NCBI GenBank assembly: GCA_002437495.1
Contig: DJQA01000018.1
Coordinates: 43,845-107,844 of the forward strand
Length of the DNA stretch: 64,000 bases
Reading direction: 5' to 3'
DNA from: Prevotellaceae bacterium UBA6398
GTDB lineage: Bacteria > Bacteroidota > Bacteroidia > Bacteroidales > Bacteroidaceae
Shown here: in pieces, positions 7,819 through 17,506 of the stretch
Layout: every line of letters begins with the position of its first letter
Numbering within the stretch: position 1 is the first letter of the stretch
Translations under genes and position numbers: made by a program
Notes under the pieces: generated by a model
The model's database searches: none
The model's input: only the letters and a program-made list of their open reading frames with translations
What the model was told of the DNA's origin: nothing

Positions 7819-8955
7819 ATGGGAAACTGCGATATCAAACATAAAGTTGAACGCGCCTCACGCAAAAAGCTTATAGTACACGTAGGAATATGGGGCATAG
7901 TGGTGAACTTTATATATGCCCTTCTAAAGGGTGCAATAGGTTTTGCCTCAGGGTCGATAGCAATTTTGCTCGATGCCGTAAACAACCTGAGCGATGCCAT
8001 ATCGTCTGTCATTGCCGTGGGCGGCACCAAGCTTGCCATGAAACCGGCCGACAAACGCCACCCATTCGGACACGGCAGGATAGAATACGTAAGTGCCTTT
8101 GTTATAGCCGCCATAATTGTAAGCGTGGGAACCATGTCGTTTCTAAGCGCCGTCGACAAGATAATACACCCCACAGCAACCCACTACACCACCCCGATGT
8201 TGCTCGTAATGGGCACCGGCGTGATAGCAAAACTATGGCTCGGGCTATACACTTTGCGCGTTGGAAAGCGCGAAGACTCCGATTCCCTTAACGGTTCGGG
8301 CACAGAAAACCTATTCGATGCCATAATAACATTAGCCACAATAATCTCCGCGCTGTTGCTCATATTGTGGAACATAGACCTTGACGGATGGTTCGGGGCC
8401 GCCATTTCGCTTGTTCTCGTAAAAGCGGGGGGTGATATTCTTAAAGACACATTCAACGACCTGTTGGGACACAGAGCCGACAGCAAATTGTCGAAGCAGT
8501 TGAAAAGCCGCATAATTTCGCACGAAGGAGTTTATGGGGTATACGACCTGATACTGAACAGCTACGGTCCAGGCAGCATGGTGGGCTCGGTAAACATCGA
8601 AGTTCCCGGACAAATGACAGCCAAGCAGCTTCACCTGCTTACACTGGGAATACAGCGCGACATATACAACAACTACGGAATATACCTTGCCGTGGGAATA
8701 TATGCCCACGACGACAACCCCGAACACGTTGCGTTCAGGGAAAGCGTGCGCAAAAAAGTTATGGAATGCCAAGGGGCCATCCAACTTCACGGGTTCATCA
8801 TCGATGAAGACCACAAAATCGTGTCTTTCGATGTGGTAACCGACTTTTCGGTGAAAGACCGCAAAGCATTCAGCCGCAAAATCGAGGAAGAACTCTCTGC
8901 TGCACACCCGGAATACAAGTTCCTTGTAAACACCGACCCTGACTATTGCGATTGA
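7819..8955 (+). CDS. Cation diffusion facilitator family transporter
   Basis: A 378-residue divalent-metal/H+ antiporter of the inner membrane. Membrane segments cover about residues 20-205, including IWGIVVNFIYALLKGAIGF and LLLVMGTGVIAKLWLGLYT; a cytosolic ferredoxin-like C-terminal domain follows. HPFGHGR after TM3 and LLDAVNNLSDAISS in TM2 are family hallmarks, giving the Asp-Asp pair of site A. In TM5 the expected His/Asp position reads ENLFDAI, with Asn where zinc exporters usually carry His or Asp, so zinc specificity should not be assumed. An in-frame upstream extension to 7666 is Cys-rich, would cross the promoter element, and was discarded. Confidence 0.9.
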   Translation: MGNCDIKHKVERASRKKLIVHVGIWGIVVNFIYALLKGAIGFASGSIAILLDAVNNLSDAISSVIAVGGTKLAMKPADKRHPFGHGRIEYVSAFVIAAIIVSVGTMSFLSAVDKIIHPTATHYTTPMLLVMGTGVIAKLWLGLYTLRVGKREDSDSLNGSGTENLFDAIITLATIISALLLILWNIDLDGWFGAAISLVLVKAGGDILKDTFNDLLGHRADSKLSKQLKSRIISHEGVYGVYDLILNSYGPGSMVGSVNIEVPGQMTAKQLHLLTLGIQRDIYNNYGIYLAVGIYAHDDNPEHVAFRESVRKKVMECQGAIQLHGFIIDEDHKIVSFDVVTDFSVKDRKAFSRKIEEELSAAHPEYKFLVNTDPDYCD

Positions 8956-9039
8956 ACACGCCGTAGCAGCGCCCGGCACCTGCGGCTTGCTTTTTCCCTT
9001 TTTTAATACAACCACCCGCCATAATAGAAAAGATAATTA

Positions 9040-9047
9040 TATTTTTG
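9040..9047 (+). promoter_or_regulatory. -7 promoter element of the Bat operon
   Basis: TATTTTTG followed by C, about 33 bp before ATG 9080. It decides against the longer reading that begins at 8987. No clear -33. Confidence 0.65.
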
Positions 9048-9079
9048 CATATGCAAGAAACCAACTATATACAAGCAAA

Positions 9080-10078
9080 ATGAACAGCAACATCGACATC
9101 CGCGCCCTTAACGAGCAAATAGAAATAGAAAGCGGCTTTATTTCCGGTCTCACAGCCGGCATGGGGCGCACCATTGTGGGGCAGAAACATTTGGTAGACT
9201 CCCTGCTTGTGGGACTTCTGTCAAACGGGCACATACTGCTTGAAGGCGTGCCGGGGCTTGCCAAGACTCTAGCAATAAAGACCCTCGCCTCGCTTATCGA
9301 CGCTAAATTCAACCGTGTGCAGTTCACCCCCGACCTTCTGCCTGCCGACATTATCGGAACCTTGATATACAGTCAAAAAACAGAAACGTTCGTGGTGAAA
9401 AAAGGTCCGGTATTTGCCAACTTCATACTTGCCGACGAAATTAACCGTGCCCCAGCAAAGGTGCAAAGCGCACTTCTTGAAGCCATGCAGGAAAGACAAG
9501 TTACAATAGGAGGAGAAACATTCCCCCTACCCGAACCGTTCCTCGTGCTTGCCACCGAAAACCCCATTGAGCAAGAAGGAACATACAACCTGCCCGAAGC
9601 ACAAACCGACCGCTTCATGATGAAAGTTATAATCGACTACCCAACCATGGAAGAGGAAAAAGCCATAATACGCGCAAAATTGGCGGAGAAAGAACCCGAG
9701 AAAATCGAACCTGTGGTAGGGGCAGACAAGATTATGCACGCACGCGAGGTGGTGAAAAACATATACCTTGACGAAAAAATAGAACAGTATATAGCCGACA
9801 TCGTGTTTGCCACACGCTACCCCGAGCGCTACAAGCTAAAGGAAATGAAAGACTACATATCATTCGGCGGCAGCCCAAGGGCATCGATAAACCTCGCATA
9901 CGCAAGCCGCGCATACGCCTTTCTGAAGCACAGAGGGTATGTAATTCCGGAGGACATACGCGCCGTGGCCCACGATGTGCTACGCCACAGAATAGGACTT
10001 TCGTACGAAGCCGAGGCGGCAAACATAACAAGCGACAACATAATAGACGAAATAATAAACAAGGTTGCCGTACCCTGA
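9080..10078 (+). CDS. MoxR-family AAA+ ATPase
   Basis: A 332-residue AAA+ ATPase of the MoxR family, thought to act as a chaperone that inserts metals or remodels vWA-domain partners. Walker A is EGVPGLAKT, Walker B is ILADEINRAPAK, sensor 1 is LATENPIEQEGTYNLPEAQ, and the C-terminal lid is present. It is the first gene of the Bat (Bacteroides aerotolerance) operon, whose later products BatA and BatB carry vWA domains. The start follows the promoter at 9040. Confidence 0.93.
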   Translation: MNSNIDIRALNEQIEIESGFISGLTAGMGRTIVGQKHLVDSLLVGLLSNGHILLEGVPGLAKTLAIKTLASLIDAKFNRVQFTPDLLPADIIGTLIYSQKTETFVVKKGPVFANFILADEINRAPAKVQSALLEAMQERQVTIGGETFPLPEPFLVLATENPIEQEGTYNLPEAQTDRFMMKVIIDYPTMEEEKAIIRAKLAEKEPEKIEPVVGADKIMHAREVVKNIYLDEKIEQYIADIVFATRYPERYKLKEMKDYISFGGSPRASINLAYASRAYAFLKHRGYVIPEDIRAVAHDVLRHRIGLSYEAEAANITSDNIIDEIINKVAVP

Positions 10079-10101
10079 AACCACATCGGGAATTCCCATT
10101 T

Positions 10102-10983
10102 ATGAACACCACGGAACTTCTGCGCCGGGTAAGGCGCATCGAAATAAAGTCGCGCCGGCTTAGCAACAATATTTTTGCCGGCGAATACCACTCAGCTTTC
10201 AAAGGAAAGGGAATGAGCTTCTCCGAAGTGAGAGAATACCAATACGGCGACGATGTGCGCGACATCGATTGGAACGTAACGGCACGCTTCAACCGCCCAT
10301 ACGTAAAAGTGTATGAGGAAGAGCGCGAGCTCACAGTCATGCTGCTCATTGATGTATCTGCATCCGTGGATTTCGGCACAAAAACCCGCTCCGAAAGAGA
10401 ACTGATTACCGAAATAGCCGCAACATTGTCTTTTTCCGCAATACAGAACAACGACAAAATAGGAGTGATATTTTTCAGCGACAAGGTGGAAAAATACATA
10501 CCGCCACAAAAAGGGCGCAAGCACATACTCTACATAATACGCGAGCTGCTGACATTCGCCCCGCAAGGAAAGAAAACCGACATTCCGCAAGCACTCGAAT
10601 TTTTGATGAAAATACAAAGAAAACAGTGCGCCGCATTCGTGATAAGCGACTTCATAGACCGCCACGACCTTACCGACAAGCTGAAAATAGCAGGACACCG
10701 CTACGACCTCAATGCCATAGAAGTGTACGACATAAGAATGAAAGAACTACCGGATGTGGGAATAATCGAATTCCGCGATGCAGAGACAGGACACATTGAA
10801 TATGTTGACACATCGAGCAAGCGAGTGCGCAACCAACACCGTCGCGCATGGCAGGAACACGAAGATGCCACACGCCTGCAATTCACAAAGGCGGGAGTGA
10901 GAAACGTTGCCATACCAACCGATGGGAACTACGTGAAGAAACTAATGCAACTTTTCAACACAAAAGCGGCCGGCGTATCCTAA
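10102..10983 (+). CDS. DUF58 domain protein of the Bat operon
   Basis: A 293-residue protein with the DUF58 signature (YGDDVRDIDWNVTARF) at about residues 47-62, followed by a vWA-like fold with LLIDVSASVDFGT as its metal-site motif. It usually pairs with MoxR ATPases. It has no signal peptide, so it is probably cytosolic. It lies 23 bp after the MoxR gene in one operon. Confidence 0.9.
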   Translation: MNTTELLRRVRRIEIKSRRLSNNIFAGEYHSAFKGKGMSFSEVREYQYGDDVRDIDWNVTARFNRPYVKVYEEERELTVMLLIDVSASVDFGTKTRSERELITEIAATLSFSAIQNNDKIGVIFFSDKVEKYIPPQKGRKHILYIIRELLTFAPQGKKTDIPQALEFLMKIQRKQCAAFVISDFIDRHDLTDKLKIAGHRYDLNAIEVYDIRMKELPDVGIIEFRDAETGHIEYVDTSSKRVRNQHRRAWQEHEDATRLQFTKAGVRNVAIPTDGNYVKKLMQLFNTKAAGVS

Positions 10984-10999
10984 GAAGGCCGACACAACA

Positions 11000-12148
11000 A
11001 TGACGAAGAAAGCACATATATTATTAATAGTAACGGCACTTATCTTTGCTGCACTAACGGCAAAGGCACAGGTAAGGGTAAGCGCAACCATTGACTCTAC
11101 CGAAATACTAATTGGCGAACAAACCGATGTACACATAACCGTGGAACATCCGCAAAACGTACAGCCTACGTTCCCCAAGCTCATTCAGCAACTTATGAAA
11201 GAAGGAATTGAAGTTGTGAAAGAGGGAGTGGTCGACACAAAGAAAGACAAACCCTCCAATGGCATAAACACATCGGTTTTCAGTTTCACTATAACAAGTT
11301 TCGACCCCGCGCTTTACAGCATTCCGCCAATGAACGTTAAGGTGGGTGGCAAAATATATTCCACCGACCAGCTTGCACTAAAAGTTAACGATGTAAAAGT
11401 TGACACCGCCCACGTTGACAAGTTCTTCGGACCGAAAGAAATCATAGAACCGACATATACCTGGCGCGACTGGATGCCGCTTTTCCTGCTGTCGCTGCTG
11501 CTTATCGCCTGCGGTATTGCCGTTTGGATTTCGGCACAACGCCTGATGTCAGCCCCAAAAGCAAAAATTGTCAAAGCCGGAAAGAAAACGCCCATACTGC
11601 CCCACAAGGAAGCACAAAAAGAAATTGCAAAACTTAAGGGCGAATACGAATCGGAAGAACTATCCTCGAAAGACTACTACACCAGCCTCGTACATATTCT
11701 TCGCCGCTATGTGAGCAAACGCTACGGTTTCAATGCCGGCGAAATGACATCGCATGAGCTCGTGGAGCATCTTATAGAACTCGGAGAAAAGCAAAGGCTT
11801 TTGGCAAAAAAGGAAGCCGACGGAGAAAACGTGCAACCGCAACCGCACGAAGAACCCGACTATGCCGAATTACGGGAAATACTCGCCACCGCCGACCTGA
11901 CCAAATTCGCGAAACTAAAAACAGACACCGGCGAAGACGAGCGCAACCTCATACGCCTGTCATCATACATAGAAAGCACCAAAAGCGACAAGCTGCCCGA
12001 AACCGTTGCCGAAGAAGGAAATGAAAAGCCCGAGACAAAGGTGAAGAACCCGCGCACTAAAAAGAAAGTCATTCTATGCGCAGCAATTGCAGCCACAGTT
12101 GCCGTTGCAGTGTTCATGATAAACGAGATTTTTGACTTATTGCTATAA
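11000..12148 (+). CDS. BatD-like membrane protein of the Bat operon
   Basis: A 382-residue envelope protein: signal peptide (MTKKAHILLIVTALIFAALTAKAQ), a periplasmic Ig-like part (VRVSATIDSTEILIGEQTDV) resembling the start of BatD, a membrane helix near 155-178 (LFLLSLLLIACGIAVWI), a cytosolic region rich in charged residues, and a C-terminal membrane helix. Position between DUF58 and BatA matches the extra BatD-like gene found in Bacteroidales Bat operons. The function is unknown; it is likely to scaffold the vWA proteins. Confidence 0.78.
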   Translation: MTKKAHILLIVTALIFAALTAKAQVRVSATIDSTEILIGEQTDVHITVEHPQNVQPTFPKLIQQLMKEGIEVVKEGVVDTKKDKPSNGINTSVFSFTITSFDPALYSIPPMNVKVGGKIYSTDQLALKVNDVKVDTAHVDKFFGPKEIIEPTYTWRDWMPLFLLSLLLIACGIAVWISAQRLMSAPKAKIVKAGKKTPILPHKEAQKEIAKLKGEYESEELSSKDYYTSLVHILRRYVSKRYGFNAGEMTSHELVEHLIELGEKQRLLAKKEADGENVQPQPHEEPDYAELREILATADLTKFAKLKTDTGEDERNLIRLSSYIESTKSDKLPETVAEEGNEKPETKVKNPRTKKKVILCAAIAATVAVAVFMINEIFDLLL

Positions 12149-12159
12149 AATATCAGCAA

Positions 12160-13164
12160 ATGGTTACATTCGCAAACAAAGAAGTTCTCCTGCTGCTGTT
12201 GCTGCTCATACCATACGCCGTATGGCACTTCTTGCGCCACAGCAAACGCGAGGCATCAATAACCATATCCGACACCCACGCATACAGGCACATCCGCCCC
12301 ACGCTGAAAGTGCGACTGATGCACACTCCATTTATCCTGCGACTTATCACAATAGCACTTATAATTCTGATAATAGCCCGCCCGCAGGGGAAAAACTCTT
12401 GGAAAAACTCGCAGGTGGAAGGCATAGACATAATGCTCGCCATAGACGCAAGCACAAGCATGCTGGCAGAAGATTTGCAACCAAACAGAATACAGGCAGC
12501 CAAAAACGTAGCCACAGAATTCATTTCGGCACGCCCCAACGACAACATAGGTCTTACGGTATTCGCCGCCGAGGCATACACGCAATGCCCCATGACAACC
12601 GACCACGCAACACTGCTGAACCTTATGCAACAGGTGAGCTGCGACCTTGCTATGCACGGAGTGATAAACGATGGCACCGCAATAGGAATGGGAATAACCA
12701 ACGCCGTGTCGCGCCTAAAAGAAAGCAAGGCCAAAAGCAAGGTAATAATACTGCTAACCGACGGTTCAAACAACTCCGGGGAAATATCCCCGCTCACAGC
12801 CGCCGACATAGCCGCCACATACGGAATAAGAATTTACACTATCGGCGTGGGCACTAACGGCACGGCACCTTTCCCATACCCGCTTCCGGGCGGAGGGGTT
12901 CACTACGTGCAGATGCCATGCGAAATCGACACACAGACGCTCAGCGGCATCGCCAGCGCAACGGGCGGTCAGTTTTACCAGGCAAATTCTACCAGCCAGC
13001 TGAAAAAAGTGTACCACGACATTGACAATTTGGAGCGCACCAAATTCAGCGTGCGCAAATACTCCAAGCGCTACGACCTGTACCAACCGCTCGCGCTGTT
13101 GGCAATTATCTCACTGCTTCTGGAAATACTTATGAGGACTACGATTTACCGGCGGCTGCCATAA
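12160..13164 (+). CDS. batA: BatA, vWA-domain membrane protein
   Basis: A 334-residue inner-membrane protein with two N-terminal membrane helices (LLLLLLLIPYAVWHFL and ITIALIILIIARP), a vWA domain facing the periplasm or cytosol, and a C-terminal helix (PLALLAIISLLLEIL). The MIDAS metal site is intact: DASTS, the Thr of DGTAIG, and the Asp of LLTDGSNNSGE. Bat proteins were described in Bacteroides fragilis as aiding oxygen tolerance, although the mechanism is unclear. It is the first of two vWA paralogues in tandem with batB, 14 bp apart. Confidence 0.88.
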   Translation: MVTFANKEVLLLLLLLIPYAVWHFLRHSKREASITISDTHAYRHIRPTLKVRLMHTPFILRLITIALIILIIARPQGKNSWKNSQVEGIDIMLAIDASTSMLAEDLQPNRIQAAKNVATEFISARPNDNIGLTVFAAEAYTQCPMTTDHATLLNLMQQVSCDLAMHGVINDGTAIGMGITNAVSRLKESKAKSKVIILLTDGSNNSGEISPLTAADIAATYGIRIYTIGVGTNGTAPFPYPLPGGGVHYVQMPCEIDTQTLSGIASATGGQFYQANSTSQLKKVYHDIDNLERTKFSVRKYSKRYDLYQPLALLAIISLLLEILMRTTIYRRLP

Positions 13165-13178
13165 ACTAAACACGCACC

Positions 13179-14207
13179 ATGTTCAGATTCGAAGACCCAA
13201 AATATCTGTATTTGCTGCTGCTGCTCGCACTGTGGGGCATAATATATATATTGTCCTGCATATCCGCCGGACGCAAAATGCGCCGTTTCGGCGATCCGCA
13301 GCTCGTGAAGGCACTTACCCCCGATGCTTCCGCAAAAAGGCGGCATCTGAAATTCCTTATCACTTTGTTTGCCGCGGCTATGCTTATAATCGCTTTTGCC
13401 CGCCCGCAAATGGGAATGACTGTTGACAACGAAAAAAAACAGGGAATTGAAGTCGTTATCGCCCTTGACATTTCCAATAGTATGCTGGCCGAAGACGTGC
13501 CGCCAAACCGCCTTGAATGCGCCAAGCAGCTTATTTCTTCTGCAATCGACCGAATGGACAATGATAAAGTTGGAATTATCGTTTTTGCGGGCGATGCTTT
13601 CTGCCAACTGCCCATCACGAGCGACAACATTTCAGCCAATATGTTCCTGGACGCAATAAGTCCCTCGCTCATAACCCGTCAGGGAACGGCTATCGGACAG
13701 GCCATAAACCTTGCTACCAAAAGCTTTACACAGAAAGAGGGCGTTGGGCGTGCTATAATTGTGATTACCGATGGCGAAGACCACGAAGGCGGTGCAGAAG
13801 AAGCGGCGAAAGAAGCGGCCCAAAAAGGAATGCGCGTATTTATGATTGGCGTGGGAAAGGAAAGCGGAGCACCCGTGCCCGACCCGGTAAACAAGAACAA
13901 ATATCTGACAGACCAAAACGGGCAGACAGTGATTTCGCGGCTAAACAAGGACATGTGCCGCAAGATAGCCGAAGCGGGAAAAGGAACATTCATATATCTC
14001 ACAAACGCTTCAACAGCAAGGGAACGACTGTTCGGCGATCTTGACAAGATCAAAAAGAGCGAAATGTCCTCGGCCGTTTACTCCTCATACGCCGAGCAAT
14101 TCCAATGGGTGGCTCTGCTCGCCCTTATAGCCCTTGTTATTGACGCTATTATTATGGAACGCAAAAACCGAGTGCTACGCAAACTAAACCTTTTCAAGAA
14201 AAGATGA
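13179..14207 (+). CDS. batB: BatB, vWA-domain membrane protein
   Basis: A 342-residue paralogue of BatA with the same layout: two N-terminal helices (YLYLLLLLALWGIIYILSC and ITLFAAAMLIIAFARP), a vWA domain and a C-terminal helix (WVALLALIALVIDAIIM). MIDAS residues are DISNS, the Thr of RQGTAIG and the Asp of VITDGEDHEGG, so it should bind a divalent metal. It overlaps batC by four bases, which suggests translational coupling. Confidence 0.88.
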   Translation: MFRFEDPKYLYLLLLLALWGIIYILSCISAGRKMRRFGDPQLVKALTPDASAKRRHLKFLITLFAAAMLIIAFARPQMGMTVDNEKKQGIEVVIALDISNSMLAEDVPPNRLECAKQLISSAIDRMDNDKVGIIVFAGDAFCQLPITSDNISANMFLDAISPSLITRQGTAIGQAINLATKSFTQKEGVGRAIIVITDGEDHEGGAEEAAKEAAQKGMRVFMIGVGKESGAPVPDPVNKNKYLTDQNGQTVISRLNKDMCRKIAEAGKGTFIYLTNASTARERLFGDLDKIKKSEMSSAVYSSYAEQFQWVALLALIALVIDAIIMERKNRVLRKLNLFKKR

Positions 14208-14887
14208 TGATTTCCCCAAAATACATAATATTAGTTCTTGCACTATTGTGTGCCGCCAAGGCTTTTCCACAAGGCGACAACCGGCGGCTAATACGCCAAG
14301 GCAACTCACTTTATCTTGACAGCCTGTTCAGCGATGCCGAAACTTTATACCGCAAAGCAATAAAGAAAAACGGGAAAGACGCGGTGGCGCATTTCAATCT
14401 GGGCAACGCTCTGCTGCGCCAGCGCAACCCCAAAGACGCTGCCGCGCAATACGAGACTGCAATAAAAAACACCAAAAATCCGCTCCGGCTTGCCAAGGCA
14501 AACCATAACCTCGGCGTGATAATGCAAAGCCAAAAACAATACGGCGAAGCGATAAAATGCTACGAGAACGCCCTACGAAATAACCCACGCGACAATGAAA
14601 GCAGATATAACCTTGCACTATGCAAGCACCTTTTGAAAAACCAAAAGCAGAACCCAAAGCAGAACGATAAAAACAAGCAGGAAAAAAACAACAAAAAAAA
14701 GCAGAACAAACCGCAGCAAAACAAAGAAAAGCAACAGCAGAAACAACAGCAGAACAACAACCAGATGTCAAAAGACAATGCCGAACGGCTGCTTGATGCG
14801 GCAAAGCAGGAAGAACAGAAAACGCAGGACAAGCTGCGCAAGGGGCAGCGTTACGCAAGTCCGCGAAGTCTTGACAAGAACTGGTGA
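14204..14887 (+). CDS. batC: BatC, periplasmic TPR protein
   Basis: A 227-residue secreted protein: signal peptide (MMISPKYIILVLALLCAAKAF), about three TPR motifs between residues 25 and 130 (DAVAHFNLGNALLRQ, AKANHNLGVIMQ, ESRYNLALCKHLL), then a striking low-complexity Lys/Gln/Asn tract at about 145-190. The tail ends with a short helix containing AERLLDAAKQEE, which occurs in many BatC proteins. It probably scaffolds other Bat proteins. The start overlaps the batB stop. Confidence 0.83.
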   Translation: MMISPKYIILVLALLCAAKAFPQGDNRRLIRQGNSLYLDSLFSDAETLYRKAIKKNGKDAVAHFNLGNALLRQRNPKDAAAQYETAIKNTKNPLRLAKANHNLGVIMQSQKQYGEAIKCYENALRNNPRDNESRYNLALCKHLLKNQKQNPKQNDKNKQEKNNKKKQNKPQQNKEKQQQKQQQNNNQMSKDNAERLLDAAKQEEQKTQDKLRKGQRYASPRSLDKNW

Positions 14888-14903
14888 AAAGAATACATAC
14901 CAC

Positions 14904-16706
14904 ATGAAAAAAAGATTATACAGCATCATATTCTCCCTTGCGCTCATAGCCCTACCCCTTTCAGGCGCAATACACATAAAGGTTAACGCGCCCGGAAGCG
15001 TGGCAACGGGAGAGGATTTCAGAATAGAATACTACGTTTCAACGCGAGATGTTGACAATTTCACCGGTCCGAAGTTTCCTGCCGGTATAAACGTGCTATA
15101 CGGTCCCAGCCGCTCCGAAATGTCGAGCTACCAAATAATAAACGGCAAAAGTTCAGGCTCAAGTTCCGTAACATTTACATACACATGCACCATCGACAAG
15201 GCCGGAAGCGTTAGAATACCGCCGGCAACGATTAAAATAGGAGGCAAGACATACAAGACTAATTCGGTTACCATACGCGCGAGCGGCTCCACACGTCGCT
15301 CTGCAAGCGGCAATTCACAGCAGGGACAAAGCGTAACACAGCCCTCAAACGGCAAAATAACCGCAAAAGACCTTTTCATAACCGTTTCGGCAAACAAGAC
15401 AAGAGTTTACGAGCAGGAGCCTATTGTGCTGACTTACAAAATATACACTCGCGTAAACCTCACACAGCTTTCCGGAAAAATGCCCGACCTCAAAGGGTTT
15501 CTCATACAGGAAGTGCCACTTCCAAAAAACAAGACATTCAGCGTGGAAAGCTATAAAGGCGAAAACTACCAAACCACCAAATGGTGTCAATACGTAATGT
15601 TCCCTCAGCAAACCGGCAAACTCAAAATTCCATCAATAAAATTCGATGGCATTGTAGCCGTGTCCAATCCCAACATCGATCCTTTCGATGCGTTCTTCAA
15701 TGGGAACCCCAATTTTGCTGAAGTAAAGAAATCAATCATCGCGCCATCGCTCACACTGAATGTTGCGAAATTGCCCACACCCAAGCCTACGGATTTTTCA
15801 GGTGCTGCGGGCAACTTCAAAATATCCTCCGCAATTCTCACCCCCAAGCCGCGCACAAACGAAAACCTTTCGGTGCGCCTTGCCATAAGCGGCACAGGAA
15901 ACATGAAACTTATAACAGCCCCCAAGCTAAATCTTGGCGCAGACTTCGAGGTGTTCCCCGCAAAACTCACAGACAAAACCACGCTCACAGCCAACGGCAT
16001 GAGCGGAACCATGTATTACGACTACGTGGTAGTGCCCCACCAAAAGGGCAACTACACGCTTCCGGCTATCAACCTCGTATACTTCAGCACAGCCAGCAAC
16101 TCATACGAAACTGCCGCCACGCAACCCATAGCCTTCCGCGTGGAACAGGGCGCAAGCATGCCTTCGGATGACGATGACCTTCTGAGCAAGGATATAAACG
16201 ATATACACCGCGGAAAATACGCCACCCCGTCAAGTTTCCTTACACCAACAAATTTGTGGTACTATGCCGCATATGCTGTGCTTCTCGCACTGTTCGGCAT
16301 TGCGTTCACCATACTCAAACGCTCTGAAAAATTCAAAAACAATACAAGCCTTAGGTTGCAGCACGGCGCAAAGCGCACCGCCGCAAAGCACCTGCGCAAG
16401 GCCGAAAAACTTATGAAGGCAGGAAAATCCGCAGAATTCTACGATGAAATCGCAAATGCAATCACATCCTACGCCTCCCATCGCCTGGCAATTCCGATGT
16501 CAGAGTTCAAGACCGATGAAATAGAAAGCACGCTCATAAAAAGAAATGTGAGCCAAAAGCTCGCCGCAGAGTTCACCGACCTCATGAAACAATGCGAATT
16601 TGCACGCTACGCGCCGGGAAATCCGCAAGAGAACATGGAAAATCTCTACCATCGTTCCGCCAATGCAATAGTCGGGATCGAGGACTCATTAAGAAAAGTA
16701 AAATGA
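14904..16706 (+). CDS. batD: BatD, oxygen-tolerance protein
   Basis: A 600-residue BatD family protein: signal peptide (MKKRLYSIIFSLALIALPLSGA), several periplasmic Ig-like beta domains (VNAPGSVATGEDFRIEYYV opens the first), a membrane helix near residue 450 (YAAYAVLLALFGIAF) and a cytosolic helical C-terminus of about 135 residues. The start at 14904 places the signal peptide at the N-terminus; an in-frame reading from 14778 would overlap batC and add a non-signal stretch. It overlaps batE by an ATGA. Confidence 0.87.
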   Translation: MKKRLYSIIFSLALIALPLSGAIHIKVNAPGSVATGEDFRIEYYVSTRDVDNFTGPKFPAGINVLYGPSRSEMSSYQIINGKSSGSSSVTFTYTCTIDKAGSVRIPPATIKIGGKTYKTNSVTIRASGSTRRSASGNSQQGQSVTQPSNGKITAKDLFITVSANKTRVYEQEPIVLTYKIYTRVNLTQLSGKMPDLKGFLIQEVPLPKNKTFSVESYKGENYQTTKWCQYVMFPQQTGKLKIPSIKFDGIVAVSNPNIDPFDAFFNGNPNFAEVKKSIIAPSLTLNVAKLPTPKPTDFSGAAGNFKISSAILTPKPRTNENLSVRLAISGTGNMKLITAPKLNLGADFEVFPAKLTDKTTLTANGMSGTMYYDYVVVPHQKGNYTLPAINLVYFSTASNSYETAATQPIAFRVEQGASMPSDDDDLLSKDINDIHRGKYATPSSFLTPTNLWYYAAYAVLLALFGIAFTILKRSEKFKNNTSLRLQHGAKRTAAKHLRKAEKLMKAGKSAEFYDEIANAITSYASHRLAIPMSEFKTDEIESTLIKRNVSQKLAAEFTDLMKQCEFARYAPGNPQENMENLYHRSANAIVGIEDSLRKVK

Positions 16707-17467
16707 AACATACACTATTCATAATTTCACTGATATGCTTCGGTGCTTTGCACACAAGCATACTATGCGCCGCAACACCGCAGGAAAGTTACGAAAACGG
16801 TTGCGCACTATACTCCAAAAACGAGTTCCGCGCCGCCGCAATGGAATTTGAAAAAGCTGCCAAAACCATAAGCAGCACCGACATACAATACAACCTTGGC
16901 AACTGCTACTACCGCTTGAACGACTACGCGCGCGCACGCCTCGCTTTCGAGCGGGCTGTGCAGGAAGACCCTTCAAACTCAGATGCCAAGTATAACCTTA
17001 AAATAACCGTAGCGAAAATAAAATATGCAGGAGCGCAACCCCAGTCGTTCATCTCCTCGTGGTGGCACGAGCTGCTTCGGGCTCGCAACATTGCCCAATG
17101 GGTGTCATATGCCATGGTATGCTTCGCGCTAATGCTTGTCTGCGTACTGCTCTACTTTTTCGGCAATGCCCTGTGGATTAGAAAAAGCGCGTTCTTCACA
17201 GGCTTGGCCATGGCGTTCATTATGGTCGTCTCCCTTATATGCGCCGGCATACTGACAAGCCGTGGAGACACACCGACCGAAGCCATAGTGCTGCAACAAA
17301 GCGATGTACGCCAATCGCCCTCCGATAATTCCAAAACCTTGCAGCACATGCTTCCCGGAACAAAGATAAAACTCGTAACGGAAAGCTACGTAAAAGGTTG
17401 GCAGCAAGTGTCGCTCGGCGGAGGGCAGAAAGGGTGGATTTTCTCAAAAAACATAGGCCTGATATAA
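16703..17467 (+). CDS. batE: BatE, TPR and SH3-like protein
   Basis: A 254-residue protein with a signal peptide (LFIISLICFGALHTSILCAA), two to three TPR repeats (residues about 25-100, including NLGNCYYRLNDYARARLAFE), two membrane helices (about 130-155 and 165-185), and a C-terminal bacterial SH3 domain ending GWQQVSLGGGQKGWIF. This TPR-TM-SH3 layout is the standard BatE. The ATG overlaps the batD stop by four bases. The start at 16703 is favoured over 16592 because the latter lies inside batD and lacks a signal. Confidence 0.86.
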   Translation: MKHTLFIISLICFGALHTSILCAATPQESYENGCALYSKNEFRAAAMEFEKAAKTISSTDIQYNLGNCYYRLNDYARARLAFERAVQEDPSNSDAKYNLKITVAKIKYAGAQPQSFISSWWHELLRARNIAQWVSYAMVCFALMLVCVLLYFFGNALWIRKSAFFTGLAMAFIMVVSLICAGILTSRGDTPTEAIVLQQSDVRQSPSDNSKTLQHMLPGTKIKLVTESYVKGWQQVSLGGGQKGWIFSKNIGLI

Positions 17468-17506
17468 CTTTATTTCATTATTCATCAACAACTTGCTCCG
17501 AAAGCC

